Source: Aldehydirespirator sp965220345
GTDB taxonomy: Bacteria; Actinomycetota; Acidimicrobiia; Acidimicrobiales; Aldehydirespiratoraceae
Reading direction: 5' to 3'
Assembly: GCA_965220345.1 (NCBI GenBank)
Contig: OZ244822.1
Coordinates: 1,178,001 to 1,242,000, forward strand
Length of the DNA stretch: 64,000 nucleotides
The notes below the pieces were generated by a model. The model searched no databases, was not told the DNA's origin, and saw only the letters and a list, made by a program, of their open reading frames with translations. The position numbers and the translations under genes were made by a program. Positions within the stretch are counted from its first letter, which is position 1. Every line of letters begins with the position of its first letter. Of the stretch, positions 8,207 to 16,287 are shown piece after piece.

Positions 8207-8494
8207 ATGCCCGATCCTGAGCCGCCTGAGCCACAACCAGGAGCAATTCACATTTTGGGCGATCAGCAGATGCGAGGAGGTATCTGGGCCAACTTTGCAA
8301 TGGTCAGCCACTCTCCTCACGAATTCACGATCGACTTCGCCCGTTTGGACTACAACACGCGTCCCATTCAGGGTGTGATAGTTCAGAGGGTTAACGTGTC
8401 ACCGTTGTTCGTGAGGCAGTTGATCGATGCACTCTCAGCCAACCTGGACGACTATGGCAAAAGCCTGCCTGACGGCATGATCTCAGAGGAGTAG
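8207..8494 (+). CDS. DUF3467-family protein
   Basis: 95 residues. VSHSPHEFTIDFARLDY, a loop, VNVSPLFVRQLIDALSANLDDY is the characteristic DUF3467 arrangement (NxxxxFxxDF ... RVxxSPxxAKxLxxAL). The function of this family is unknown; members are short, widespread in bacteria, and often sit beside another tiny gene, as here (8506-8649). A second member lies at 42264. Confidence 0.8.
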   Translation: MPDPEPPEPQPGAIHILGDQQMRGGIWANFAMVSHSPHEFTIDFARLDYNTRPIQGVIVQRVNVSPLFVRQLIDALSANLDDYGKSLPDGMISEE

Positions 8495-8505
8495 AGGAGG
8501 AGATA

Positions 8506-8649
8506 ATGAGCGGATCCGACAATCCCATTGAGATTCGGGAAACAAAGATCGTGTTGAACCTCAACGAGCCGCCGGTGCCAGTCCGCGCCGTCATTGAGTG
8601 GGTTCCGACCCCGCCGCCGGGGGAGTCACGTCCTCTGCCTCCAGCCTGA
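8506..8649 (+). CDS. Small protein (47 aa) downstream of DUF3467
   Basis: Starts MSGSDNPIEIRETKIVLNLN and ends in a Pro-rich tail. The site GAGGAGGAG immediately precedes the ATG, and the gap from the DUF3467 stop is eleven bases, so co-translation is likely. No known domain. The strong ribosome binding site and tight spacing support it as a real gene. Confidence 0.6.
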   Translation: MSGSDNPIEIRETKIVLNLNEPPVPVRAVIEWVPTPPPGESRPLPPA

Positions 8650-8689
8650 ACCCCTAATAGAGCCCGGCAGGGCGGCCTTCGCCATGTCT

Positions 8690-9364
8690 CTCTGCGGCGA
8701 CTCTGGTGTCTGAAGTCATTGAGGAACAACAGCGGCGGAATTTGCTTAGGTCGCATGGACTGGGCCTCCCGGCAACGGCAAGACGACCCTTGCGGAGGCA
8801 ATCGCTTGTGAAACGATGCTTCCGTTTTATGTGGTGCGCTATGAAGGTGTCGTAGCCAGCTTCCTCGGCGAGACCGCATCACGTCTTGACGCGATCTTCG
8901 AATTTGCGCGAACGAGACGCTGTGTGCTGTTTCTTGACGAGTTCGACTCCATTGCTAAGGAGCGCTCAGATCTTCATGAGACTGGCGAGATCAAGCGGGT
9001 TGTTTCTACGTTGCTTCTGCAGATTGATCGGCTGCCTGCCCATGTCGTAGTGGTTTGTTCCACTAATCATTCTGAGCTACTTGATCGAGCGGCATGGCGA
9101 CGCTTCCAGCTACGACTTGAGCTTCAAGCTCCTACCCGAACCGAAGCTGCGGAGTTCTTGGAGCGACTTAGGCATCGACTAGGCGGTGACCTGGGTCTTG
9201 CTCCCCGCACGCTTGCTGACAAGCTCCTCGGGGCTAGCTACGCCGAGTTAGAGCAGATCGCTGCTGACATACGTCGTCGACTTGTGTTGGAATTGCCCGG
9301 CGGCGACGCGACGCAGATAGCTCGTTCAAGGATTGAACAGTGGCGAACCCAAGCGCATCCCTGA
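8690..9364 (+). pseudogene. Decayed AAA+ ATPase of a second ATPase/subtilase pair
   Basis: The frame around 8695 reads LVSEVIEEQQRRNLLRSHGL and then stops matching; the next frame continues GPPGNGKTTLAEAIACETML (Walker A), GVVASFLGETASRLDAIF, VLFLDEFDSIAKERS (Walker B) and VVVVCSTNHSELLDRAAWRRF. A deletion of about ten codons with a frame change lies between SHGL and GPPGNGKT at about 8763, where a TAG precedes Walker A. The intact part from ATG 8816 is 182 residues and lacks the P-loop. It preceded the subtilase remnant at 9340 as a coupled pair. Confidence 0.7.
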
Positions 9365-10240
9365 GCGAACCTCGTCCGCTTCTGGCTTTCGCACCAGCGC
9401 AGGAAGGCCCGATCCCCAAGAGCAACACTGGGACAGGATTCCCACCCCCCGTCCGAAGTCCCAGCGCTGCAAGTCAGGCCGAGTGCCTCTGGTGATCCAG
9501 CCCGAGCCTTCATCCGCCGTCTCAGCCCGCTGGCGAGGTTGTTGGATTGGCTGGCCGAAAAGTACAACGTCATCATTGTCGTAAGTGGAGGCAACACTGT
9601 CGCTCAACCCACGATTGATGTTGGTGCCTCGGCGAAGCACGGCGACCTTCTGCGCTTGAAAGACCTACTCGGGCTGTCTGGACGACAGGTTCGTCGCGAA
9701 CTCACACGGATTCTGGGTTACGGTGCCGTTCGCAGCCAGAGGGCGACATCGGCTGCAAGCACGCGCGTGGTGCTCCTCGGTGCGGGGTCGATTAATAAAG
9801 ACAAGCGCCACACCTTCCGCTTCCCGCTGCCTTCGGAGCTTGCGGCTTCAACGGAGTGGCGACGGCTGACAATCACCATGGGCTGGCTATCACCGATCAA
9901 CGTGCAGTCTCAGAAGTACCGCATAGCCAGGTTGCGGTTTACGCCAGCGTCGGAGGATCTTGGTGTTAACCCCGTCGAGGCCTACCATCACGCCGTCTTA
10001 AAGGGCACTGTGCAACATCAAGTCTTTGAGGGCACCGCTGCGACTACCTACGCCAGCGGGGCAGAACTCGTTATTGATATTGATTGTCGCAGCGATGGTG
10101 GCAAGCTAGAGGCACCTGTCCGCTACGGGCTCGCGGCCTCACTTGAAGTAGGGCCTACGGTCCGATCCGACATCCACAACCAGGTTCGTTCTCGGCTAAG
10201 AGAACAGATCCGAGAGCAAGCCTTGATACCTACACGCTAG
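9340..10240 (+). pseudogene. Second S8 peptidase, collapsed by internal deletions
   Basis: From GTG 9340, overlapping the ATPase end, the frame reads VANPSASLSEPRPLLAF, a normal N-terminus for this family. It then changes frame and jumps to GDPARAFIRRLSPLARLLDW and YNVIIVVSGGNT (the oxyanion Asn segment), then directly to KHGDLLRLKDLLGLSGRQ and a long C-terminal domain ending near 10240. The segments carrying catalytic Asp, His and Ser are absent. The C-terminal 230 residues remain open (9539-10240), suggesting recent decay or a retained non-catalytic domain. Compare the intact pair at 3707-6782. Confidence 0.7.
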
Positions 10241-10390
10241 ACCTGACCGTGTGCTTCTAGAGCTTTTATAGCTTTGGAAACATCTCTGGGCTGCTTGATC
10301 AAAGCACGAAGTTCTGGCCTGCGGGATCACGCCGTTCAATAACTGCTCCGATGATCCGCCACGGCAGTTCGGAGTTCCTCCCTAACGCGT

Positions 10391-10416
10391 CCGTGCCCCG
10401 CCGAAGCGGGGCACGG
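10391..10416. terminator. Strong GC-rich hairpin
   Basis: CCGTGCCCCGC and GCGGGGCACGG form an 11-bp perfect stem around a CGAA loop. There is no clear T-tract, so it could be a terminator for the preceding unit or another RNA structure. Confidence 0.45.
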
Positions 10417-10689
10417 TTCTGCGATTGCAGCAGAGGAGCAGAACTCACGGAACCGAATAATTCGGTCCTCTCCGCTGGGCACACATATTACATCTCTTGC
10501 AGCTGGCATGCATACTCCGGCCCGAGCAGTGCGCTCCAACTGTGTTTCGCGAGCGATTGTCTTCAACCACCGCCCTCAACACTGCCTGGCTATTCTCCTG
10601 CTTCATCTGCTTCCCCTACTTCATCCGCCGGATCGTCTCATTTCAAGTTGGTGGGCTTGGAAGTCAACGACCTATGGATCGCTGGAATC

Positions 10690-10725
10690 CTCGGTGCGAG
10701 TTCGATCAATAAAGACAAGCGCCAC
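10690..10725 (+). pseudogene. Short duplicated scrap of the S8 peptidase gene
   Basis: The bases encoding GASSINKDKRHT here closely match those encoding GAGSINKDKRHT at 9777-9812 in the decayed subtilase. The similarity ends on both sides, so it is a fragment of another copy or a local duplication. Confidence 0.45.
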
Positions 10726-11310
10726 ACCTTGAGCTGTCCGCAACCCTGCACTGTCGCAGCTATCGTCGAAGCCATCGCCACCCGTCTGCCCAACATCGCC
10801 GATGCCCACCCATCGCCAGCCACCCAGCCACCCCGAGCACCCAACACTCGCGCCTCCTGCAGAGCATCCTCGCAAAGTGCGCGACTATGCGCTATCCTGT
10901 CGGCGTGGCCAACAACCCACGCACTCGACGCATCCCAAGCACCAAGCCGCCCGGTTTGGTCTTGTCGCCTCTACTCGCTAGAGTGGAGCCGATGTGTCCG
11001 ACTAGTGCAGTCACTCACGCGCCTCAGAGCAGCCCTTGCCCTGTGGCGTTTGCCGATCTTGCCGTATCATGGGATGTGGTAGGTGATGTTTGAGTGCGCT
11101 CAGAAGTTCAGGGTGCTACACTTGCGGACCACCACGAACCCCGCCCACTGTGGTAGGGTTCGTTTCAGATGTCTCAGACCAGTCACCAGAGGAGGTGCAT
11201 CCGTTGAACGACTCTAGTAGTGTTGCAGATGGTTCATCCCCGACGGTTGCTTCGAGCACAGCTCGTAGCACTGTCTGGGACAAAGTTTCCGATAAAGGAT
11301 CCCATAAAGG

Positions 11311-11381
11311 AAAGGAGGGGCGCATGCCCCGTTATGTGGGGCCTGTGCCCCGAGCACAAGCAAAGGAGGGGTCAATGCCCC
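11311..11381 (+). promoter_or_regulatory. Duplicated Shine-Dalgarno/start module before SLH gene
   Basis: AAAGGAGGGGCGCATGCCCC (11311-11330) and AAAGGAGGGGTCAATGCCCC (11362-11381) are near copies 51 bases apart, both in the same frame, so each ATG (11324, 11375) could start the SLH protein. In each, the GGGG of the ribosome site could pair with the CCCC just after the ATG, placing the start codon in a small hairpin. Confidence 0.6.
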
Positions 11382-13615
11382 AGCTAGTGAAGAAGCGGCG
11401 TTCGGCTTGGGCAGTGCTCGCCGTTGCTGCCATGTTCGCGTCGCTGCTTGCTGTCGCTGCGTCCCCGGTTGGTGCTGCTGAGGTTGGTTCTGATGACGCA
11501 AGCCCAAATAGTACTACGAAGCTCAGCGCTTGTATTGGTGATGCTCTCAAAGACAACGGGTTTACTGATGTGTCTGATGGTCACGCTTTCAAAGATCACA
11601 TCAACTGCATCGCCTATTACAAGATCACTCTAGGCACCGACGACGGCACTACTTTCTCGCCGAGCGATAACATCAGCCGCGCCCAGGCTGCGACGATGAT
11701 CTTGCGTGCGGCTAAAGCCGCTGGTGCTGACTTGGATGACGCGATGGGTGACGACAAGTTCGACGACATCGAAGATGTTTTCAAAGATTTCCGTGACGCG
11801 ATTAACGTTCTCGCCGAGAACGAAGTGATCACTGCTGGCGGCGATTTCAAACCCAACGATGACATCACCCGTGAAGATATGGCTGCGATGGTGGCAGCGA
11901 TGCTCAAGGCAGCTTCGAATGTGTATGGCAGCAATGGTCAGCTCACAGGCGTAACATACGGTGGTACGGGTAACACTCTTGATCATTTCAAGGATGCTCT
12001 CGCTACGAGCCCAGGACCGGTTAACACTGCTATTTCTGAGCTTTATGAACTCGGAGTAGCATTGGGTACTGACACGTCTGGTGTTTTCAATCCTAAGGGT
12101 CTTCTCACTCGTGGGCAGATGGCGGCGTTCATCACTCGAGCACTAGCCCACACCAGCGTCCGCCCAGCAGGCGTCACCGCACAATGGGACGGCAAGAATA
12201 TTGTTGTTTCTGCTCGCACTGATGCTTTCGCTCCAAAGGTTGGTGTTGTGGTGGATCTGTTCCATATCGCAACCGCTGATGCCGATTCGGCGGTGAAAAC
12301 TGACGGAACCTGCGATACTAATGAACTACTTAACCCTTTGCGTGGTGAGCTTTGTGAGATTGATAACAGCGATTCAGAGACTAGGAACAGTGGCGACTTT
12401 AGTGAGCCGCTGGAGACAGACGATGTGGGTGAGGGTGTCACCGTGTGGGTTTGGACCGGTGACGTAGGTGACACTTTTGGTAGTGACACCGATGTGTATC
12501 GTCTTGATATCGCCAAGGGTGAAGCTACGCCAGTGGTGGCGGCGCGAGCCCATATCACCAGCGATCTTAAAGGTGTCAAAGCGAAACTGGGGTCCACGGT
12601 GGTTTACACTGTGCAACTCCAAGACTCAACTGGAAAAGCCACCACCATTGGTTCTAGTATTGTCGAACAGAAGCCTGCTAGTTTCTTGGTGACATTGTCC
12701 GCGTATGCGTATGCGTCCCCCCCCACTACACGAGCAACGCGGGCTACATCGGTGACACCTTTGACGATTACTACTGATAGTGAAGGTAAAGCGACTTTCT
12801 CTGTGACGGCACCTGCTGATCCAGATAAAGACACGTTTGGCGACAAGTTCAGTGTTGATATCACTATTCAGTCTACTACGAATGGTGTCGACGCAAATAT
12901 GTTCTACATTGATGATTCAAAAACCCCAGCCACGAATATAGGTAATGTTGCTACTGTCATCTCTGGTTCTACTAATGCTCCAGAGGCGGGTCTGATATTC
13001 AGCACCGAGAAAAGCAAAGAAAACGATGGCGATGGCGGGGGAATAAACACAACCGTTGAGCTAGCTGCTGAATATTTGAAAGCTTCAGCTGAGGGTGTTA
13101 GAAACTCGGTCACGGCGAAGCTTGTTGATCAATACGGTGATCCGATCGTCGGCAAACAGGTTGTGCTAGTCGTAACAACTCCCAGCGAATCCGGGCGCAC
13201 CACTAGGCGGACACTCCGCGATGGTTCAGTGACCTTTGACTATACAAGAAAGTCTGCTACGGCTGCTACAGAGACGGTTACGGTAACTTGGCTTACCGAT
13301 GAAGATACCCCTGCCTCCCAAACTAACACGGCAATGGTTGAGTGGGCTACTGAGGCTGGTGATACAAATGGTGACAGTGCAAAAAACATTCTTGCGTTCG
13401 ACACGGACACAAACACAATCTTTGCCGGTGCTGCCGGCGAAGCGCTTGTGTTGACTTATGACAGCAATGACCGGTTTGATGTCATGGGTGAGGCCTCTAA
13501 CTACGCTGCATTTGAGAAGGCTTTGTCTACAGATCATGCTCTTACATGGAGAATCAACAAAACTCGGCCTAGGCCCAGAGATGTTAACACGTTCAGGCTG
13601 GTTGCAGGTAGCTAA
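11375..13615 (+). CDS. Secreted SLH-domain surface protein (paralogue 1)
   Basis: 746 residues from ATG 11375. A basic n-region and hydrophobic core (AWAVLAVAAMFASLLAVAA) form a signal peptide with cleavage near VGAAEV. Three S-layer-homology repeats follow at about residues 60-115, 125-185 and 215-275; each ends with an SRAQAATM, TREDMAAM or TRGQMAAF-type motif. The remainder is Thr/Ser/Asp-rich beta-sandwich sequence (Ig-like repeats, e.g. SVTAKLVDQYGDPIVGKQV). SLH domains anchor proteins to cell-wall polymers, so this is likely a surface-layer or adhesin protein. Paralogues lie at 33826 and 36135. ATG 11324 would add 17 residues. Confidence 0.85.
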   Translation: MPQLVKKRRSAWAVLAVAAMFASLLAVAASPVGAAEVGSDDASPNSTTKLSACIGDALKDNGFTDVSDGHAFKDHINCIAYYKITLGTDDGTTFSPSDNISRAQAATMILRAAKAAGADLDDAMGDDKFDDIEDVFKDFRDAINVLAENEVITAGGDFKPNDDITREDMAAMVAAMLKAASNVYGSNGQLTGVTYGGTGNTLDHFKDALATSPGPVNTAISELYELGVALGTDTSGVFNPKGLLTRGQMAAFITRALAHTSVRPAGVTAQWDGKNIVVSARTDAFAPKVGVVVDLFHIATADADSAVKTDGTCDTNELLNPLRGELCEIDNSDSETRNSGDFSEPLETDDVGEGVTVWVWTGDVGDTFGSDTDVYRLDIAKGEATPVVAARAHITSDLKGVKAKLGSTVVYTVQLQDSTGKATTIGSSIVEQKPASFLVTLSAYAYASPPTTRATRATSVTPLTITTDSEGKATFSVTAPADPDKDTFGDKFSVDITIQSTTNGVDANMFYIDDSKTPATNIGNVATVISGSTNAPEAGLIFSTEKSKENDGDGGGINTTVELAAEYLKASAEGVRNSVTAKLVDQYGDPIVGKQVVLVVTTPSESGRTTRRTLRDGSVTFDYTRKSATAATETVTVTWLTDEDTPASQTNTAMVEWATEAGDTNGDSAKNILAFDTDTNTIFAGAAGEALVLTYDSNDRFDVMGEASNYAAFEKALSTDHALTWRINKTRPRPRDVNTFRLVAGS

Positions 13616-13666
13616 AGCAACTCATATGGGCTGCTGAACCACAGCCCAACTAAACCCCAACCCAAA

Positions 13667-13698
13667 GGGAGGCCCCAGCGTTTGCGCTGGGGCCTCCC
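13667..13698 (+). terminator. Rho-independent-type terminator after SLH gene
   Basis: GGGAGGCCCCAGCG and its exact complement flank a TTTG loop (14-bp stem), 52 bases after the SLH stop. No long T-tract follows, but the stem strength and location fit a terminator. Confidence 0.7.
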
Positions 13699-13807
13699 CG
13701 CGTCTACGTCCCTGTATCGCCTGCCTCCCCTCGGTCGTTAACGTAGAAGTCCTGTAGTGTTGAGTTTCCTGCTCATCCTGTGCGAGCTTGAAGGTCTTGG
13801 GTAGATC

Positions 13808-13822
13808 GGGGGGGGGGGGGGG
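13808..13822 (+). repeat. Homopolymer of 15 G
   Basis: A run of 15 G about 110 bases before the protease start at 13932. Such tracts vary in length by slippage and can switch promoter spacing. It could also be a sequencing or assembly weak point. Confidence 0.7.
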
Positions 13823-13931
13823 ATGAGTGGGCCGTGAAAGGTTGCCAGGGAGTCGATGGTGTGGTTTAATGGGCGTACCACAAAAGTCTTCATGCTTCGG
13901 TTGCATGCAACTCCGTGAGGTATCCGTGATC

Positions 13932-14803
13932 ATGAGCGCCCAAGAGGCTCCACGACCTCCGACTCCCGCCGACAGCGTTCGCGAGTGGGCAACGGCGCGC
14001 CTTCTAGAGATTGAGGAACTTCTTGACGCTGATGGTCTCACGATCATCGCTCCTTTGCTGGGTGGAGTGGAGCATCACGTCAAAATCGCAATTGAGTCCA
14101 GAGAGACCCGCAAGGATCAACTGTTTGTGATTCTTGACACCGTTGGCGGCACCGTGGAGGTGGTTGAGCGGATCGTTCGTGCTCTGCGGCATCATTACAG
14201 TGAAGTTAAGTTCATTATCCCGGACCGAGCGATGTCGGCTGGGACTGTGCTGGCCATGTCCGGTGATAAGATTTGGATGGACTACCACTCTTGTTAGGGC
14301 CTATTGATCCCCAAGTGGTGCGGGATGGCCGCTTGGAGCCTGCTCTTTCGTATCTTGCTCAATATGCGAGATTGGTAGACAGCAGCCGTCAGGAAGCATT
14401 GTCAACTGCTGAGCTAGTTCTTTTGTCCAAACTGGACTTAGCGGAACTTCACCGTTGTGAGTTGGCTAGAGAACTCACCATCAGGATGCTCAGAGACTGG
14501 TTGACCTGCTACAAGTTCAAGGATTGGCTCAAAACCGAAACTAAGGGTGATCCTGTGACTCAAGAGATGCGGGAAGCTCGGGCCGAAGAGATCGCTCGAG
14601 ACCTAAGCGATCAGCAGCGCTGGTTGACCCATAGTCGTGGTATTCATATGCAGACTCTGATTGATGAGCTCGGATTGAAGATCGACGATCTCGGTGAACG
14701 TTCAGAACTCAGAGAAGCAGTGTGGAACTACTTCTGGTTCTTGCGTGGATACATGGCTGAGACTCAAATCGAGACGATAGTTCACGCCCCAAACTATTTT
14801 TGA
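13932..14803 (+). pseudogene. SDH/SppA-type (ClpP-fold) serine protease split by one frameshift
   Basis: From ATG 13932 the protein reads LFVILDTVGGTVEVVERIVR and RAMSAGTVLAMSGDKIWMDY, where MSAGT holds the nucleophile Ser of serine-dehydrogenase-type (SDH) proteases, then HSC and a stop at 14297. The next frame continues LGPIDPQVVRDGRLEPALSY through to 14803. One extra base near 14293 (TGTTAGGG needing TGTTTAGGG) would join the halves into about 290 residues, the usual SDH family length. The gene is thus broken, frame-shifted in translation, or carries a sequencing error. These proteases are soluble or membrane-associated with unknown substrates. Confidence 0.75.
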
Positions 14804-14828
14804 ATCGCTACAGAAAGGCAGACAACTC

Positions 14829-15029
14829 ATGCAACCAGACGAAGTGGACGAAATAACCAAATCAAACCCTCATGTCGATCCAACAGCGATTGAGCGAGCG
14901 AACCAGGCAATAAAGCAGTTAGCTGATGCTGGTATTGAGGTCGGCGGTTATCACTTGGATCATCCGCTTGAAAACTTGATCCCGATATGTAACAATCAGA
15001 CTTCAAGAACGGTTCAGCGTAATCAGTAG
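14829..15029 (+). CDS. Small hypothetical protein (66 aa) after the protease
   Basis: MQPDEVDEITKSNPHVDPTA begins 25 bases after the protease stop, with AGAAAGG just upstream. The pattern 'PxEVDExxxSNPHVDxxxI...AxxxLxxxGI...YxLxxP' looks like a conserved actinobacterial small protein, but I cannot name it. It probably shares a transcript with the protease. Confidence 0.55.
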   Translation: MQPDEVDEITKSNPHVDPTAIERANQAIKQLADAGIEVGGYHLDHPLENLIPICNNQTSRTVQRNQ

Positions 15030-15205
15030 CTAGAGAACTATCTCCCCGTGGAACGCAAATCTTTCTGGAGCCAAAAGGGCCGCGTTGTGCGGCTTCAGTC
15101 ACCCCGACGTCAGCAAGACACCAGCTTTTCAAAATAATACGTTGCCGCCTACGAGCAATCCTATGGAGCGTTCACACCGACAGCCCCTGATGAGGAGTAT
15201 CCAAC

Positions 15206-15385
15206 ATGGGGTTCAACTATGTGCAAGGCGATCCGCCTCAAGTCGATTGGAGTGGTTCACTGTCACCGTTTGCACCGTTTGCGCCCACAGACGAAGAACG
15301 CGAGGAGATGCGTCGCCTAGCTGAAAGCTACGACGAAGAAGAACACTATCGCCTAATCGAAGCAGCCCGACCCCGTCAAATCTAA
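15206..15385 (+). CDS. 59-aa micro-protein with FNYVQG(D/E)P head, repeated in window
   Basis: ATG 15206 follows GATGAGGAGT. The product starts MGFNYVQGDPPQVDWSGSLS and continues into an acidic helix (TDEEREEMRRLAESYDEEEH). Related sequences, including the ribosome site and the FNYVQG start, recur at 18225 (minus strand, truncated) and 29820 (degenerate). The recurrence of the head plus ribosome site shows that it is a mobile or duplicated unit. Function unknown. Confidence 0.55.
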   Translation: MGFNYVQGDPPQVDWSGSLSPFAPFAPTDEEREEMRRLAESYDEEEHYRLIEAARPRQI

Positions 15386-15510
15386 CCACAGAGCCACAGG
15401 CTGGAGCGACTGCAGGGTTTGCGGTTACGAGAACGCCTCGGCAGCAACCGGCCAACATGGGTGATTACTTGCATCAACGATGGAGTCCGCCGTCTCTTGA
15501 CAGTTCCTAA

Positions 15511-15920
15511 CTAGTTGCTCATGATGAACACGGCTCCATGCATTGTGATGTGGAAGTTGACTAGAACATCCATTCCTAGCAGCACATCAAAGTCTGGAGG
15601 TTGAAATGGTAGTTCCATGACCACCATCGGTGCTCCCACAGCGAAGGCATGGAAATCGCCGCCTTCAGCGTGGGTATCCACAGGAACCGACAGATGAACA
15701 ACCCAAAAGATTGGTGTCCACCGGCACAGCGTTCGCAGGTGTGAACAAGTGACGGCCCACGGGCTTGGCACCTACTTGATGCGCTAGCCTGCTAGTTACG
15801 GCTGTTTTTGTGGCACCAGTATCAACGAGCGCGAAGAAACGGTCAGGTGGCATCGGGTTTCTGATGCAGATGTTGCCAAAACTTGGATCAGGACGCGATT
15901 GCTCTCCACAGTTTTGGTGA
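15511..15920 (-). pseudogene. Retropepsin-like aspartyl protease, frameshifted
   Basis: The upstream half reads CIRNPMPPDRFFALVDTGAT followed by KTAVTSRLAHQVGAKPVG; DTGAT is the catalytic Asp loop of retropepsin-like proteases. The frame breaks near 15705, and the other frame continues VVHLSVPVDTHAEGGDFHAF and PPDFDVLLGMDVLVNFHI, the C-terminal half with a second turn (LLGMDVL). Together they give one domain of about 130 residues. A single frameshift separates the halves, so the gene is inactive unless it is a sequencing error. The small gene at 15949-16182 lies directly upstream. Confidence 0.65.
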
Positions 15921-15948
15921 AGGTGGGCATCTACATCAGCGCGAGGGT

Positions 15949-16182
15949 CTATGCACCTAGCGTAAGCGGTTCCACGCCAACATGTTGGATTGAGAAATTG
16001 CCGAGGCCGTGCCGTGCATAACCTGCTTCGTAGGCTGCGAGCGCGGTCTCAAAATATTCTGTGATCTCTCCACTGACCATCAAGGCAGTCTCACCGTAAT
16101 GATCGCGCTCCGCCTCAGCCTTGTACTTCTCAAGGTAGGCGGCGGAGTTGAACTCAACTTGCGAGTCAACGTCGTTCGACAT
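15949..16182 (-). CDS. Small hypothetical protein (77 aa) upstream of aspartyl protease
   Basis: I choose ATG 16182 (MSNDVDSQVEFNSAAYLEKY) because GGGAGCATCTC precedes it; the longer frame to 16275 has a basic head unlike the rest. It is acidic and mostly helical. The stop overlaps the region where the retropepsin-like gene begins, so the two likely form an operon, possibly a protease and its substrate or partner. Confidence 0.5.
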   Translation of the reverse strand: MSNDVDSQVEFNSAAYLEKYKAEAERDHYGETALMVSGEITEYFETALAAYEAGYARHGLGNFSIQHVGVEPLTLGA

Positions 16183-16287
16183 GAGATGCTCCCTGCATGA
16201 ATGGCCTTGTGCTTCCAGTATGCCCCAAAATGAACCTTTTCGCCTACGCCGATGCTGCAGCGCATATAGCTGCACTTGAGAGGACTG

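Larger units (their letters stand above)
10241..11374. other. Long intergenic region with subtilase scrap and hairpin
   Basis: No convincing gene; the open frames here lack family-like composition or ribosome sites. It contains a terminator-like hairpin (10391-10416), a short repeat of the subtilase sequence (10690-10725) and, at its right end, the leader and duplicated start region of the SLH gene. Confidence 0.5.

Noticed and set aside
7960..8700. Short direct repeat GGCGGCCTTCGCCATGTCT around DUF3467 as an IS or attachment site
   Set aside because: Only one pair, no transposase or inverted ends; kept as a remark only.
10351..11082. Reading frame of 243 codons on the plus strand
   Set aside because: No ribosome site or recognisable domain, overlaps the terminator-like hairpin and a subtilase scrap; treated as non-coding.
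11090..11374. Longer N-terminus of SLH paralogue 1
   Set aside because: It would place the signal peptide about 100 residues inside the protein; the duplicated ribosome sites mark later starts.
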